This document shows, one piece after another, positions 1-8,916 of a stretch of 36,390 nucleotides of DNA. Positions within the stretch are counted from its first letter, which is position 1; every line of letters starts with the position of its first letter. The stretch spans positions 153,076 to 189,465 of the forward strand of contig NZ_JAFFQR010000095.1 in the NCBI RefSeq assembly GCF_020736845.1. Direction: 5' to 3'. The notes under the pieces were generated by a model. The model searched no databases. It was not told where the DNA came from and saw only the letters and a program-made list of their open reading frames with translations. The stretch comes from Paenibacillus farraposensis (GTDB lineage: Bacteria; Bacillota; Bacilli; Paenibacillales; Paenibacillaceae). A program made the position numbers and the translations under genes.

Positions 1-486
1 CGTTTCCCGAGACCGTACCTCTTTTGGGCGCTGGGAGATGGGACGGCCTACCGCAAATTTGCCACGAGTCTCCGCAGGTTTCTGACGCTTGCCTTTGTGC
101 CGCAGGACGGTAAGTAGGCCCTTCACCAAAAGACCTGTATACAGCCAGCGATAGATCGTTTTAAAGCATACGATTGCTTGTCCCTCCTGACACAACCGCT
201 CTACGATCTGCTCGGGAGACCAGGTCGCCTGAAGCTTCTCTTCGATGACCTTGGCCAACTCCGGTGTCCACTTTCCTGTGGGAATGGAAGACTTTCGACG
301 CTGGATATAGCTCTCCTGAGAGCGTTCAGCATGGTAAGGCTCTTGTGCTGCATTTCGACGGAGTTCCCGGCTAATGGTGGCGTGGTGTCTACCCAGTTTC
401 TTGGCAATATCTCTGGCACTTTTCCCCTGCTGGTGGAGGATTTCTAGCTTGCTTCGCTCGGTTATGCTAAGATGAGTGTAGCTCAT
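1..486 (-). CDS. IS30-family transposase, N-terminal 162 residues (cut by window edge)
   Basis: The minus-strand frame opens at an ATG at 486 and runs without a stop to the window edge. It begins MSYTHLSITERSKLEIL and has the helix-turn-helix stretch GKSARDIAKKLGRHHATISR around residues 21-40, followed by ELRRN. This is the DNA-binding region typical of IS30-family transposases. Further on are WSPEQIVERL and TIYRWLYTGLL, also characteristic of the family. The catalytic DDE domain lies beyond the window. An AAGGAGA ribosome binding site sits just upstream of the ATG. Nothing in the visible part is broken, so the copy may be intact. Its role is cut-and-paste or copy-out transposition of its own element. 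Confidence 0.9.
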   Translation of the reverse strand, partial: MSYTHLSITERSKLEILHQQGKSARDIAKKLGRHHATISRELRRNAAQEPYHAERSQESYIQRRKSSIPTGKWTPELAKVIEEKLQATWSPEQIVERLCQEGQAIVCFKTIYRWLYTGLLVKGLLTVLRHKGKRQKPAETRGKFAVGRPISQRPKEVRSRET

Positions 487-605
487 GGTGGATTCTCCTT
501 TTGCGAATGGGGTGTGAGAACTTTCATTCTACACGAATCCGGCCATGGGCCATTTGTTTATTTATTTCCAGCAGATGTCGCACTTCATATTACAATCCGT
601 CATCT
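1..605 (-). mobile_element. IS30-family insertion sequence, one end inside the window
   Basis: The transposase reads away from a non-coding flank at 487-605 that should hold one end of the element. The stretch GATGTCGCACTTCATATTAC near 573-592 resembles the TTGCACTT-type terminal repeats of IS30-family elements. The exact outer boundary, the second end and any target duplication cannot be seen here, so the right-hand limit is approximate. Confidence 0.45.
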
Positions 606-647
606 TCCTGTTTAGAACTTATGCAAGTACAAACGACTATTTTTGTA

Positions 648-767
648 TTACCTCTGGATGTTTACTCCGTAGTCAATAAGTGTTATACCGACTTGATTAG
701 TTTTACTATATACAAATCCATCTGCAGCTAATAGTCCTAATACTTTGCAAACATCCTCTAATAACAT
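648..767 (-). CDS. Small ORF, 39 aa, unknown function, ribosome binding site in a hairpin
   Basis: An ATG at 767 is preceded by AAGGAGTG at ideal spacing and opens a 39-codon frame ending in TAA at 648-650. The product starts MLLEDVCKVLGLLAADGF and ends LIDYGVNIQR. It has no membrane segment, signal peptide or Cys/His cluster, and I do not recognise a family. It lies downstream of yeeI on the same strand, so it could be read from that transcript or from its own promoter; I see no convincing promoter. The strong Shine-Dalgarno argues that it is translated, but the short length and the neighbouring IS element mean it could be a gene remnant. Confidence 0.45.
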   Translation of the reverse strand: MLLEDVCKVLGLLAADGFVYSKTNQVGITLIDYGVNIQR

Positions 768-769
768 AA

Positions 770-813
770 AAACTCACTCCTTGTATCGTTATATCCATAC
801 AAAAAGTGAGTTT
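770..813 (-). promoter_or_regulatory. Hairpin covering the Shine-Dalgarno of the 39-aa ORF
   Basis: AAACTCACT at 770-778 is the inverse of AGTGAGTTT at 805-813, and TTGTAT at 781-786 is the inverse of ATACAA at 797-802. In minus-strand RNA the two bases between these arms (GG against UU) can form wobble pairs. That gives one continuous stem of 17 pairs with a 10-nt loop. The AAGGAGTG of the small ORF lies wholly in the 3' arm. There is no U tract after it, so it is not an ordinary terminator. A translational switch is inference. Confidence 0.6.
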
Positions 814-986
814 AAGCAAGATGCCCTTCTAATCTTGGACAGGAAAAACGTACATCACAATAAATATCATCAAGCAACTTAACGTATACCATCGCTGATT
901 GAGAAATAGGATGATTTACGAATTTATTTCCATGCTTAGACTAGATATGAAGACTTCAAAACACCGAGGTTAAAAGATTTTTACGA

Positions 987-1706
987 TTATTCCCCGGAAT
1001 CTACGTTGTGGTAAACCTGTTGAACATCCTCCAAGTCCTCTAATGCATCAATCAATTTATCAAATTGTACCTGTGCATCTTCAGGGAGTGTAATGTCATT
1101 TTGGGCAAGCATGGTAAGCTCGGCCACGGTAAACTCAGTTACTCCTGCCTGCTTGAAGGCTTCCTGTACAGCATGGAATTGATCCGGCTCCGCATAGACG
1201 ATAATGGCTTCATCTTCTTCGATGATGTCACGTACCTCTACATCAGCCTCCATCAGCAACTCCAGCACTTCATCTGCGGTTTTACCCACCACACCGATGA
1301 CAGCAGTGGAATCAAACATGTAGGCTACAGATCCGCTAACACCCAGGCTGCCGCCGTTTTTGGTGAAGGCAGAACGCACATCCGATGCCGTACGGTTTAC
1401 GTTGTTGGTCAGTGCATCTACAATAATCATGGAACCGTTCGGTCCGAAGCCTTCATAGCGGAGCTCTACATAGTTTTCATCACCAGCACCTTTTGCTTTT
1501 TCAATAGCACGGTCAATGATCGCTTTCGGCACATTGTACGTTTTTGCACGTTCTAGTACGACTTTTAGCATCCGATTAGATTCTGGATCAGGCTCGCCTT
1601 GTTTGGCTGCTACGTAAATTTCTACGCCGAATTTAGCATATATACGACTCGTATTAGCATCCTTGGATGCCTTCTTTTCTTTAATATTATTCCACTTACG
1701 TCCCAT
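987..1706 (-). CDS. yeeI: YebC/PmpR family protein, YeeI type (YebC2)
   Basis: The 239-aa product is full length for the family and starts [20 protein letters not shown]. It carries the family hallmarks [32 protein letters not shown] and [14 protein letters not shown], and ends [12 protein letters not shown]. YebC proteins were long called transcription regulators; later work links members to relieving ribosome stalling at difficult proline-containing sequences. The start at 1706 is chosen because all homologues begin MGRKW. An in-frame extension to 1799 exists but adds an unrelated 31-residue tail. The ribosome binding site (AGAGAGCGGGA) is only moderate. The gene stands alone, with a pseudogene upstream on the same strand. 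I see no clear terminator after it. Confidence 0.93.
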   Translation of the reverse strand: MGRKWNNIKEKKASKDANTSRIYAKFGVEIYVAAKQGEPDPESNRMLKVVLERAKTYNVPKAIIDRAIEKAKGAGDENYVELRYEGFGPNGSMIIVDALTNNVNRTASDVRSAFTKNGGSLGVSGSVAYMFDSTAVIGVVGKTADEVLELLMEADVEVRDIIEEDEAIIVYAEPDQFHAVQEAFKQAGVTEFTVAELTMLAQNDITLPEDAQVQFDKLIDALEDLEDVQQVYHNVDSGE

Positions 1707-1812
1707 AATATCCCGCTCTCTTTCTATATGAATATACACAACGGTATTCATTATATCCTTGTATATTATATCTCCTAAAGGACACATGGACAAGTTCAAA
1801 CGAGAGTATCCC

Positions 1813-2490
1813 CTAATATGTTAGCCAACCTGGGCTATCTGTCATCATGAATAAATATTGCTCTTTCATCGCTACACGGTAACCTAGTTCCCAATCTTCC
1901 CCTCCAAATCCTTCAAAACTATCATCAAATTCACCGATATACCTAAACAATCGTCTGGATATCGACACATTGTTGGTATTCAGATTCAACCATGCATAAT
2001 GAAAATTTGTAAATAGCGGCTCCATCTGCTTCTTCAATATAATGGGGTGGATAAAGCATCTCAGCGTCCGTAGAGATGAACATCCTGCCCGCGGCCACTC
2101 CAGATCCTGCATGACGAAACTCGTGACCTCCCAAGTTGAGTGAAGGAAATATGCGTCTGGATTTCTTTGGAGAGCATTCCTTATAAAAGCAGCCGTTAAT
2201 ATACAGACGAATTGTATTCTCTTCATATACTACAGAAGCGTGCTGCCAGTCCGAAAAATCGTAAGGAATGACCATACGTGCCAGCAAATAATGAACGGAA
2301 TGCTCATATATGGATATACCATTCCTACCTATAGATATACCCGTTCCAGCTTCACCGGGCGGATAGAACTGTGGGATACACTAGCTGCTCATCTCCTTGA
2401 AAATGAAATGTAACATTCTCGTACACAGTTTTCACCCCATTAGAGTTAGTAGGAAAAATTTCTAAATTGTTTTTTTTAGATGATAGTCCA
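1813..2490 (-). pseudogene. Decayed LamG-domain / glycosyltransferase gene
   Basis: Three minus-strand frames each hold part of one protein. Upstream (about 2490-2385) one frame reads ENVTFHFQGDEQLVY. The next (about 2380-1990) gives GTGISIGRNGISIYEHS, WQHASVVYEENTIRLYING and SLNLGG, a LamG/concanavalin-like jellyroll, then GRMFISTDAEMLYPPHYIEE. A third (about 2030-1813) gives YAWLNLNTNNVSISRRLF, GEFDDSFEGFGGEDWELGYR, the C-terminal galactosyltransferase-type domain (Glyco_transf_7C-like) of family 2 glycosyltransferases. At least two frameshifts separate them. There is no start with a ribosome binding site, and the N-terminal GT-A core is missing. It probably once belonged to the neighbouring sugar locus. 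Confidence 0.75.
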
Positions 2491-2543
2491 CACCAATGCT
2501 AGCTCATCTCCATATACTTAAAACTATCTAACAGGAACAGGAG

Positions 2544-3578
2544 ATGAACATTACTTTGAAAAAGGCTTTGATTACTGGGATCACTGGTCAAGACGGCTCA
2601 TACCTTGCTGAGCTTCTTTTAGACAAGGGATATGAAGTCCATGGTATGATCCGTAGAAACAGTTCCTTTAACACAGAAAGAATTGATCATCTGCTGGACG
2701 ATCAACTCCATGCTCGCTCGCCTTTTGTTTTGCATTACGGGGATCTTACGGATCATGGAGCTATGTGCAGGATTCTGAACAAAATTGAGCCATGCGAAAT
2801 ATATAATCTCGGTGCTCAGAGCCATGTCAGAGTATCTTTTGATATTCCGGAATTCACAGGTGATGTTGATGCTCTTGGAACGGTGAGATTGCTGGAGAGC
2901 ATACGAGATGTCAATCCTTCCATCCGTTTCTATCAGGCTTCTTCCAGTGAGCTATATGGTCTTGTTCAGGAAATTCCACAAAGCGAAAGAACTCCCTTCT
3001 ATCCTCGCAGCCCGTACGCCGTAGCAAAACTTTATGCTTACTGGATCACCGTCAACTACAGAGAAGCTTATAACCTCTTTGCCTGCAACGGTATCCTCTT
3101 TAACCATGAGTCTCCTCGGCGCGGCAAAACATTCGTAACCCGAAAAATCACGACAGGTCTCGCCAATATTTTAAAAGGTAAGCAGGATCAGCTTGTTCTG
3201 GGCAATCTGGATGCCAAACGTGACTGGGGATTTGCGGGTGACTATGTAGAAGCCATGTGGAGAATGCTTCAGCTTGATCAGCCGGAGGACTTCGTTATCG
3301 CAACCGGTGAAACTCACACGGTCAGAGAATTCTGCGAGCATGCGTTTCAGCATGCCGGAATTCCTCTCTCGTGGACCGGGGAAGGTATGGATGAGAAGGG
3401 AATCGACTCCAGAACCGGAAAAGTGCTTATCAGTGTAAATGAAAAATATTTTCGGCCGAGTGAAGTGGATTTGCTGCTTGGAGATTCAACAAAAGCATGC
3501 ACCAAACTGGGCTGGCAACCTAAAGTGTCCTTTAAAGAACTTGTTGAAATGATGGTTGAGGCTGATCAAAGCATATAA
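2544..3578 (+). CDS. gmd: GDP-mannose 4,6-dehydratase
   Basis: The 344-aa product converts GDP-D-mannose to GDP-4-keto-6-deoxymannose, the first committed step to GDP-L-fucose (or GDP-rhamnose), in the cytoplasm. It is an extended short-chain dehydrogenase. The NADP-binding [15 protein letters not shown] motif is at residues 12-26, the catalytic region QASSSELYG at 131-139, and YxxxK at Y158/K162 in [30 protein letters not shown] is typical of Gmd. Length matches the family. The ATG at 2544 follows AGGAACAGGAG; a TTG four codons later would give the more usual MKKALITG start and cannot be excluded. It is the first gene of a six-gene operon and is followed directly by fcl. Confidence 0.96.
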   Translation: MNITLKKALITGITGQDGSYLAELLLDKGYEVHGMIRRNSSFNTERIDHLLDDQLHARSPFVLHYGDLTDHGAMCRILNKIEPCEIYNLGAQSHVRVSFDIPEFTGDVDALGTVRLLESIRDVNPSIRFYQASSSELYGLVQEIPQSERTPFYPRSPYAVAKLYAYWITVNYREAYNLFACNGILFNHESPRRGKTFVTRKITTGLANILKGKQDQLVLGNLDAKRDWGFAGDYVEAMWRMLQLDQPEDFVIATGETHTVREFCEHAFQHAGIPLSWTGEGMDEKGIDSRTGKVLISVNEKYFRPSEVDLLLGDSTKACTKLGWQPKVSFKELVEMMVEADQSI

Positions 3579-3608
3579 ACGAAGACTCTCAAGAAGGAGG
3601 CCTTTTAC

Positions 3609-4547
3609 TTGGATAGGAACAGTAGAATTTATGTGGCAGGCCACCAAGGGCTGGTTGGATCTGCATTAGTCAGAAACCTGAAGAACAAAGGATACAAGAA
3701 CTTGATTGTAAAGACACAGCAAGAACTGGACCTTACCAATCAGACCGCGGTGGATTATTTCTTCGAAACAGCTGAAATTGACTATGTTTTTCTGGCAGCA
3801 GCCAAAGTAGGTGGAATCGGTGCAAATTGTGCTTTTCCAGCGGATTTTATTCTGGAGAATCAACTTATTCAATGCAACGTGATTGCAAACTCATACAAGC
3901 ATCGAGTTAAAAAGCTTTTATTCTTGGGTAGTTCCTGCATCTATCCTAAGCTGTGTCCCCAACCCATCAAGGAAGAATACCTGCTGACAGGGCCGTTAGA
4001 AAAGACAAATGAAGCTTATGCACTGGCCAAAATATCCGGACTCAAAATGTGCCAATATTTTAATCACCAATATGGCACTAACAATATCAGTGTCATGCCA
4101 ACTAATTTGTACGGTCCGAATGACCGGTTTGATGCGGAACATTCCCACGTCGTACCCGCCATGATCGTTAAAATGGACACGGCAAAATCGACGAACAGCG
4201 AAACGGTGGAGTTATGGGGAACGGGAAAACCGCGGCGGGAGTTTTTATACGTCGACGATATGGCTGATGCCTGTATATTCCTGATGGAAGAGTATAATGG
4301 GACGGAGCACCTTAATATAGGAACCGGCAAAGATATTTCAATCAAAGAACTCGCCTATATGATAAAGGACATCGTCGGGTATGAAGGAAAGCTGATTTTT
4401 AATAAAAGCAATCTGGATGGAACGCCGCGCAAGCTGCTTGATGTCAGCAAAATAGAAAGACTGGGCTGGAAGGCCAAAATGCAGTTTGAAGAAGGTCTGC
4501 GTAATGCTTATCAATACTACCTTGAATATGTAAAGAAAAACACTTAG
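3609..4547 (+). CDS. fcl: GDP-L-fucose synthase
   Basis: This is the NADPH-dependent 3,5-epimerase/4-reductase that turns the Gmd product into GDP-L-fucose. The 312-aa protein has the GHQGLVGSALV nucleotide motif (residues 11-21), AAAKVGGIGAN, and GSSCIYPK with Ser108/Ser109 and Cys110. It has the YxxxK pair Y137/K141 in YALAKISG, and RREFLYVDDMADA. All are diagnostic for the family and the length is normal. The start is a TTG at 3609 with AAGGAGG nine to ten bases upstream; no better ATG exists. It lies 30 bases after gmd and 39 before manC, so co-transcription is likely. Its presence makes fucose, rather than rhamnose, the expected product of the operon. Confidence 0.96.
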   Translation: MDRNSRIYVAGHQGLVGSALVRNLKNKGYKNLIVKTQQELDLTNQTAVDYFFETAEIDYVFLAAAKVGGIGANCAFPADFILENQLIQCNVIANSYKHRVKKLLFLGSSCIYPKLCPQPIKEEYLLTGPLEKTNEAYALAKISGLKMCQYFNHQYGTNNISVMPTNLYGPNDRFDAEHSHVVPAMIVKMDTAKSTNSETVELWGTGKPRREFLYVDDMADACIFLMEEYNGTEHLNIGTGKDISIKELAYMIKDIVGYEGKLIFNKSNLDGTPRKLLDVSKIERLGWKAKMQFEEGLRNAYQYYLEYVKKNT

Positions 4548-4586
4548 TTTCTGTTTCTCGATTTTCAAAAAAACAAGGGTGATTAT

Positions 4587-5669
4587 ATGAACTACTATGC
4601 TGTCATTATGGCCGGTGGTGCTGGATTGCGTCTCTGGCCGCTCTCCAGAGAAAACAAACCGAAGCAATTTTTATGTATTGATGGAAACCGCACGATGCTG
4701 GAGCAAACCTTTGAACGTATCATTGAACTTGTTCCTCCTGAACGTTTCTTTGTCATTACAAATTCAAAATATTCCGAAATGACCAAAAATGTGTTCAAAA
4801 ATCTGATTCCGCCAGAAAATATTTTACTTGAGCCTATCCGCAAAAATACAGCTGCATGTATTTCTTATGCAGCTCTATGGTTAAAACACCGCTTTGGGAA
4901 CGGTAATGTCTGCTTCGTACCGGCAGATAGCTTTGTTCTCAATAAGGAAGAATATCTTCGCTCAATCCGTCAAGCATATACTGAAGCAGAAAAAGAAGCA
5001 GGTCTGGTCATCATTGGTGTTAATCCTACCTACCCCTCCACCGGTTATGGCTATATCAAGATCACCCCTGCTGATTCAGCCGACGCAATACACAGCTTCA
5101 ATGTTCTTGAATTCAAGGAAAAGCCGGATTTGGCTACTGCACAAACCTATGTGGAGTCAGGACACTATCTCTGGAACAGCGGAATGGTAGCTGGTACACT
5201 GGACAGCTTTACTGAAGAAATTAATCAGCATCTTCCCGAACATTTCTCCATGCTCTCATCTGCACTGGAAGAATACGACACCCCCAATTATCCCAATAAA
5301 TTAAAGCAAGCATATAGCGGCCTTCCTGACCTATCCTTCGATAACGGGGTCTTAGAGAAAAGTGGAAAACAGCTTAGGAGCATCAAAGGTCGATTCGATT
5401 GGAATGACATTGGAAGCCTGGATGCCCTTGAAAAGGTTTTAGGATTGGATGAAGCTAACAATGCAGTTCATGCTTCTTTTCATGGAATAGATACCCGCGA
5501 TTCCATCATATTTAGTAATGATCACACGCTCATCACCACAATCGGACTTTCGAATTTGATTATTATTAAAACCGGCGATGTTATTCTAGTTTGTCCTAAA
5601 GATAAGGCACAAGAAATAAAGGCTGTCGTCCAACAACTTAAAGGTACAATCTATGGGGATCGGACTTAA
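4587..5669 (+). CDS. manC: Mannose-1-phosphate guanylyltransferase, single domain
   Basis: The enzyme makes GDP-D-mannose from mannose 1-phosphate and GTP, the substrate of Gmd. The 360-aa protein starts MNYYAVIMAGGAGLRLWPLS (pyrophosphorylase signature GGxGxRLWPLS), followed by KPKQFL. It also has LEPIRKNTAA, FVPADSF, GYGYIK, EFKEKPD and LWNSGM. It lacks the C-terminal phosphomannose-isomerase cupin found in longer ManC proteins, unlike the second copy at 20591. AAGGGTG precedes the ATG. It lies in the GDP-fucose operon. No phosphomannomutase gene is present in the window, so mannose 1-phosphate must come from elsewhere. Confidence 0.94.
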   Translation: MNYYAVIMAGGAGLRLWPLSRENKPKQFLCIDGNRTMLEQTFERIIELVPPERFFVITNSKYSEMTKNVFKNLIPPENILLEPIRKNTAACISYAALWLKHRFGNGNVCFVPADSFVLNKEEYLRSIRQAYTEAEKEAGLVIIGVNPTYPSTGYGYIKITPADSADAIHSFNVLEFKEKPDLATAQTYVESGHYLWNSGMVAGTLDSFTEEINQHLPEHFSMLSSALEEYDTPNYPNKLKQAYSGLPDLSFDNGVLEKSGKQLRSIKGRFDWNDIGSLDALEKVLGLDEANNAVHASFHGIDTRDSIIFSNDHTLITTIGLSNLIIIKTGDVILVCPKDKAQEIKAVVQQLKGTIYGDRT

Positions 5670-5706
5670 GCTCCTCTTCTAATCGAATTTTGGAGGTGAC
5701 AAGACA

Positions 5707-6870
5707 TTGCGTTTTTTACTCATTAAAGGGTACAGTCATAGTATTTTGATGGATATTCGGCAATTGCTAAATTATATCGTTGTCGCTGATTTGAGTAACC
5801 GGGTCCCTGTTGTACACTGGGGCAGCAGCAGCTTCTATAACGGTAAAATTTATAATAATGCGTTTAATATGTACTTTGAACCCGTGTCGGATTACACAAT
5901 CGAAGATCTTATGAAGCCGGAATACAGCTTTTTCCCTAGTGTTTGGAACTATGAAAATTTGCTTATCCCTGATCCGGGACTGGCAAGCTTCACGGATAGA
6001 AGCATTGGAGAAATACTGGAAAGCGAGGCAGATGTTGTAGTCTGTGATCTATACCCCAATAAAATGCCAGTGCAGGAACTTATAGGTGAACAGCACCCTT
6101 TATATGGCATGGAAGCCAGACAGATGTACCGTTATCTGATCAAAAAGTATTTAAAACTGAAACCTGACATCACTCGCAAAATCTCTCAGTTTTTTTACAC
6201 CCATTCTCTCCATGAAGGCCCGACGCTGGCCTTACATGTCCGTGGGGAAGTTGCCTTGGATGAAATTACAAGTCGTTTCAGTTACAGCTCCTACAATAGT
6301 AAGTTCAAAATAAAATATAAACCATTTCGGAATACCAATGATACTCTTTTACTCCATCAGCCTTACCGCATTCACAAGGTCGGCAGGGATATGACCTCAA
6401 ATAAGATTTATCATAAGGAGATCCAGTTCATGCTGGGGAAATACAGCATTAAAAAGCTATTTCTCATGACGGATTCAACCAAAATCATTGAGGAATATAA
6501 GCAGTTGTATGGCACGATGCTTGTTCATACCGATGCTCCTCGGCAGGATGATGATGAATTGGTCCCCTATCTTGAGACTCACATGCATCGCCGGCAAAAT
6601 GGTATTGATGCCATCTTGGAAGCCTATATTGCAGCAAATTGCAGCTTCTTTCTCGGAGACGGTCACTCTGAAATATCTCATGGCGTGACTTATCTTAAGG
6701 ACTGGCCCAATACAAATTTTAAGTTAATGTACTGGGTTTCCGAAACTTCTGACATTGCGAAATTCAACGAAGTGAAAACGATTGTCTATCCCCAAAATGA
6801 ATTTGTGGGAAAAGCCAGACAGATGCAATTAGAGTTGTCCCGGATATGGAATCGTTTTAAAGGCCGTTAG
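5707..6870 (+). CDS. Fucosyltransferase-like protein 1 of 3 (degenerate donor motif)
   Basis: The 387-aa protein has no signal peptide and is homologous along its length to the next two genes. Shared blocks are an N-terminal FLLIKGY, RVPVVHWG, the YSFFPSVWN block near residue 75, the ALHVRG block at 175-180, LFLMTDS, and a C-terminal FFLGDGHSEIS then LKDWP. The HxR motif, TDS and the SxxS segment recall the three peptide motifs of the alpha-1,6- and O-fucosyltransferase superfamily (GT23/NodZ, GT65, GT68). Here HVRGEV lacks the Asp of HxRxxD. An insert of about 45 residues follows the motif. It starts at a TTG with GGAGGTG seven bases upstream, 38 bases after manC. The operon context supports use of GDP-fucose; acceptor and activity are unknown. 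Confidence 0.65.
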   Translation: MRFLLIKGYSHSILMDIRQLLNYIVVADLSNRVPVVHWGSSSFYNGKIYNNAFNMYFEPVSDYTIEDLMKPEYSFFPSVWNYENLLIPDPGLASFTDRSIGEILESEADVVVCDLYPNKMPVQELIGEQHPLYGMEARQMYRYLIKKYLKLKPDITRKISQFFYTHSLHEGPTLALHVRGEVALDEITSRFSYSSYNSKFKIKYKPFRNTNDTLLLHQPYRIHKVGRDMTSNKIYHKEIQFMLGKYSIKKLFLMTDSTKIIEEYKQLYGTMLVHTDAPRQDDDELVPYLETHMHRRQNGIDAILEAYIAANCSFFLGDGHSEISHGVTYLKDWPNTNFKLMYWVSETSDIAKFNEVKTIVYPQNEFVGKARQMQLELSRIWNRFKGR

Positions 6871-6904
6871 GAGGCAAAAAGTGCAGACAGGAGGTGTACA
6901 TTCC

Positions 6905-7960
6905 ATGACCCGGCCGCGTTTTTTACTGATAAAAACCTGGGGGTGGGGTTTCTGGTCCGATATGGACCATTTAACTGGACAGCTGCTTGTAGCTGAATTA
7001 ACGGGCCGTATCCCGGTAGTTTATTGGAGCCCACACAGTCTTTACAGCGAATCCCTTAATACCAATGCCTTTGAGTTGTATTATGAACCGGTTTCCAATT
7101 ACAGCATCCATGACCTCTTACAGCCAGATTACAGCTTTTTCCCTCCCATCTGGAATGCAAGTAATGCTTTAGTGGAGGACCTGGATAAAACGGCCAGGCT
7201 ACACCGAGGAATCGGGGAGCTGATGGCCAGCAAGGCGGATGTTGCCGTGAGTGATGTGCATTTTTACTCAAAGCCCCTGCTAAGTTACATTCCAAAAGGC
7301 CATTGGGCTTACGGCTTGACTGCCGTACAAATATACAGACAGCTGATCCGTAAATATTTACGGCTTAAGCCGGACATTGAAGCAGAGATTGAAGAGTTTT
7401 ATCATGCACATCTAGCAGATCATCATCCCCTGTTAGGCGTGCATATCCGAGCCAGTGACAAAGTGCGTGAGGTAGAGAATCTGAAGCAGTTGAACAGACA
7501 ATATGATAAGGAAATTCGTGAAACTTTGAAGAAAGGCGACATAGCCCGTCTGTTCTTAATCACGGACAGTGAGGATGTCATCCACAACTTTACCAAGCGT
7601 TACGGTCCTATTATTGCCTACACCGAATGTACCAGAGCATCCAGTTATTCAGCGAACGAGGCCCCTCATCTGCAAAACTATATAGAGAAAAGAAGGAAAG
7701 GAATTGAAATTATCAAAGATACCTACTTGGCCACCAAATGTGATTATTTTATAGGTAATGGCTATTCTAATGTCTCTTTCTTTGTGAACAGGTTAAGAGA
7801 TTGGCCTGAAAGCCACATCAAGCTATTTTATCGAACTCTTAAACAGGACAAAAAAATTACTCGTAAAAGAGCAGCGGCAGAGTGGGCTACAAAGGAGTAC
7901 AGGGCCAATCAGCATCGGCTGCAATATCCTAGTCTATACAGGGGTGATCCTTCAAAATGA
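6905..7960 (+). CDS. Fucosyltransferase-like protein 2 of 3 (GT23-like HxRxxDKV motif)
   Basis: The 351-aa paralogue of the flanking genes keeps the best motif of the three: LLGVHIRASDKVREV, with His180, Arg182 and Asp185. This closely matches the GVHxRRTDKV donor-binding motif of alpha-1,6-fucosyltransferases (NodZ/FUT8, GT23). Other shared blocks are FLLIKTWGWGFWSDMDHL at the N-terminus, RIPVVYW, LFLITDSEDVI, and CDYFIGNGYSNVSFFVNRL near residue 295. The protein looks cytoplasmic. The ATG at 6905 is preferred because AGGAGGTG precedes it by seven bases; a GTG 24 bases upstream lacks a site. Its stop overlaps the start of the third gene. It is the most likely active fucosyltransferase of the set, although GT class and linkage are inference. 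Confidence 0.72.
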   Translation: MTRPRFLLIKTWGWGFWSDMDHLTGQLLVAELTGRIPVVYWSPHSLYSESLNTNAFELYYEPVSNYSIHDLLQPDYSFFPPIWNASNALVEDLDKTARLHRGIGELMASKADVAVSDVHFYSKPLLSYIPKGHWAYGLTAVQIYRQLIRKYLRLKPDIEAEIEEFYHAHLADHHPLLGVHIRASDKVREVENLKQLNRQYDKEIRETLKKGDIARLFLITDSEDVIHNFTKRYGPIIAYTECTRASSYSANEAPHLQNYIEKRRKGIEIIKDTYLATKCDYFIGNGYSNVSFFVNRLRDWPESHIKLFYRTLKQDKKITRKRAAAEWATKEYRANQHRLQYPSLYRGDPSK

Positions 7961-8916
7961 ATGGCGACCGTTATCTTTTAATCAAACCTTGGGGTTACAG
8001 CATCTGGGCTGATGTGGATCATATTATCGGCCAACTCTTGCTCTCCGAAATCGCCAACAGAACTCCGGTAGTCTATTGGGGGATAGAAAGTCTTTATTCT
8101 GAATCGATAACCAATAATTCTTTCGAGCTGTTCTTTGAGCCCATTAATGATATTTCTCCACAATCCCTCGTTCGCTCCGATTATACGTATTATCCGTCAA
8201 TCTGGGGCACTCATAATTTATTTATAGAAGACCCAGATAAACTGAAATGGGAACATCGTGATTTACAGGATATGATTTCCTCAGATGCTAATGTGCTCGT
8301 TAGTGATGTGTATTACCATATCAGCGTCATTGCAACAGGGATACCGTCTCGTCATCCTTTATATGGAAAAACTCCTCATCAGCTATATCGGTATCTTTTC
8401 GATAAGTACATTAAAGTCCATCCCAGAATCAAGGAAATGGTCAAAAAATTTATTTATACTAATCCCAGCTTTCGAGATGAAAAGCCAATTTTAGGAGTCC
8501 ACATTCGCTCCAATAGCATCGTAAACGAAATAGGCCAGATTTATGATCTTAATGAACTTTATCATCCAACAATCTGGAATTTTATGCACAATTTCGAATG
8601 CCGCCATATCTTCCTTGTCACAGACCACGAAAAACTCGTTCGACAATTCAAAAAAATATATGATAAGTATGACACTTTAATTGTCAGCGACAGTAAAAAA
8701 CAATTTTTTAGAGGAAAAGTTCACCCAAACCGTTCTAATTTTCCAAATCAGAGACATAAAGGAATCGAACTAATTCAGGATACCTCTGACATCATTAAGG
8801 ATACTCTTCTTGCTCTTCAGTGTGATTATTTCATCGGCAATGGTTATTCCAGTTTCTCCAATACCGTACTGCGGATGAAAGACTGGCCCGAGAAAAATAT
8901 AAAACTTCTTTACTAG
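7957..8916 (+). CDS. Fucosyltransferase-like protein 3 of 3, C-terminus truncated
   Basis: The ATG at 7957 overlaps the previous stop by four bases (ATGA), which suggests translational coupling. The 319-aa product aligns with its neighbours: YLLIKPWGYSIWADVDHI, TPVVYWG, GVHIRSNSIV at about 181-190, IFLVTDHEKLV, and CDYFIGNGYSSFSN. The donor motif is HIRSNS, with the Asp lost. The protein stops right after DWPEKNIKLLY, where paralogue 2 continues for about 42 residues past the matching IKLFY. The TAG stop abuts what looks like the end of an IS5-family remnant, so the natural tail was probably removed by insertion. The core motifs are present, so a shortened enzyme is possible. Confidence 0.65.
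   Translation: MNGDRYLLIKPWGYSIWADVDHIIGQLLLSEIANRTPVVYWGIESLYSESITNNSFELFFEPINDISPQSLVRSDYTYYPSIWGTHNLFIEDPDKLKWEHRDLQDMISSDANVLVSDVYYHISVIATGIPSRHPLYGKTPHQLYRYLFDKYIKVHPRIKEMVKKFIYTNPSFRDEKPILGVHIRSNSIVNEIGQIYDLNELYHPTIWNFMHNFECRHIFLVTDHEKLVRQFKKIYDKYDTLIVSDSKKQFFRGKVHPNRSNFPNQRHKGIELIQDTSDIIKDTLLALQCDYFIGNGYSSFSNTVLRMKDWPEKNIKLLY

Noticed and set aside
770..813. Reading the 770-813 hairpin as a terminator of yeeI
   Set aside because: The stem is AT-rich and on the minus strand is followed by TTATG rather than a U tract. The overlap with a Shine-Dalgarno fits a translational role better.
1065..1556. 163-codon plus-strand ORF
   Set aside because: It lies opposite the yeeI coding region. 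It has no ribosome binding site and no family resemblance, while the minus-strand protein is a clear YebC-family member.
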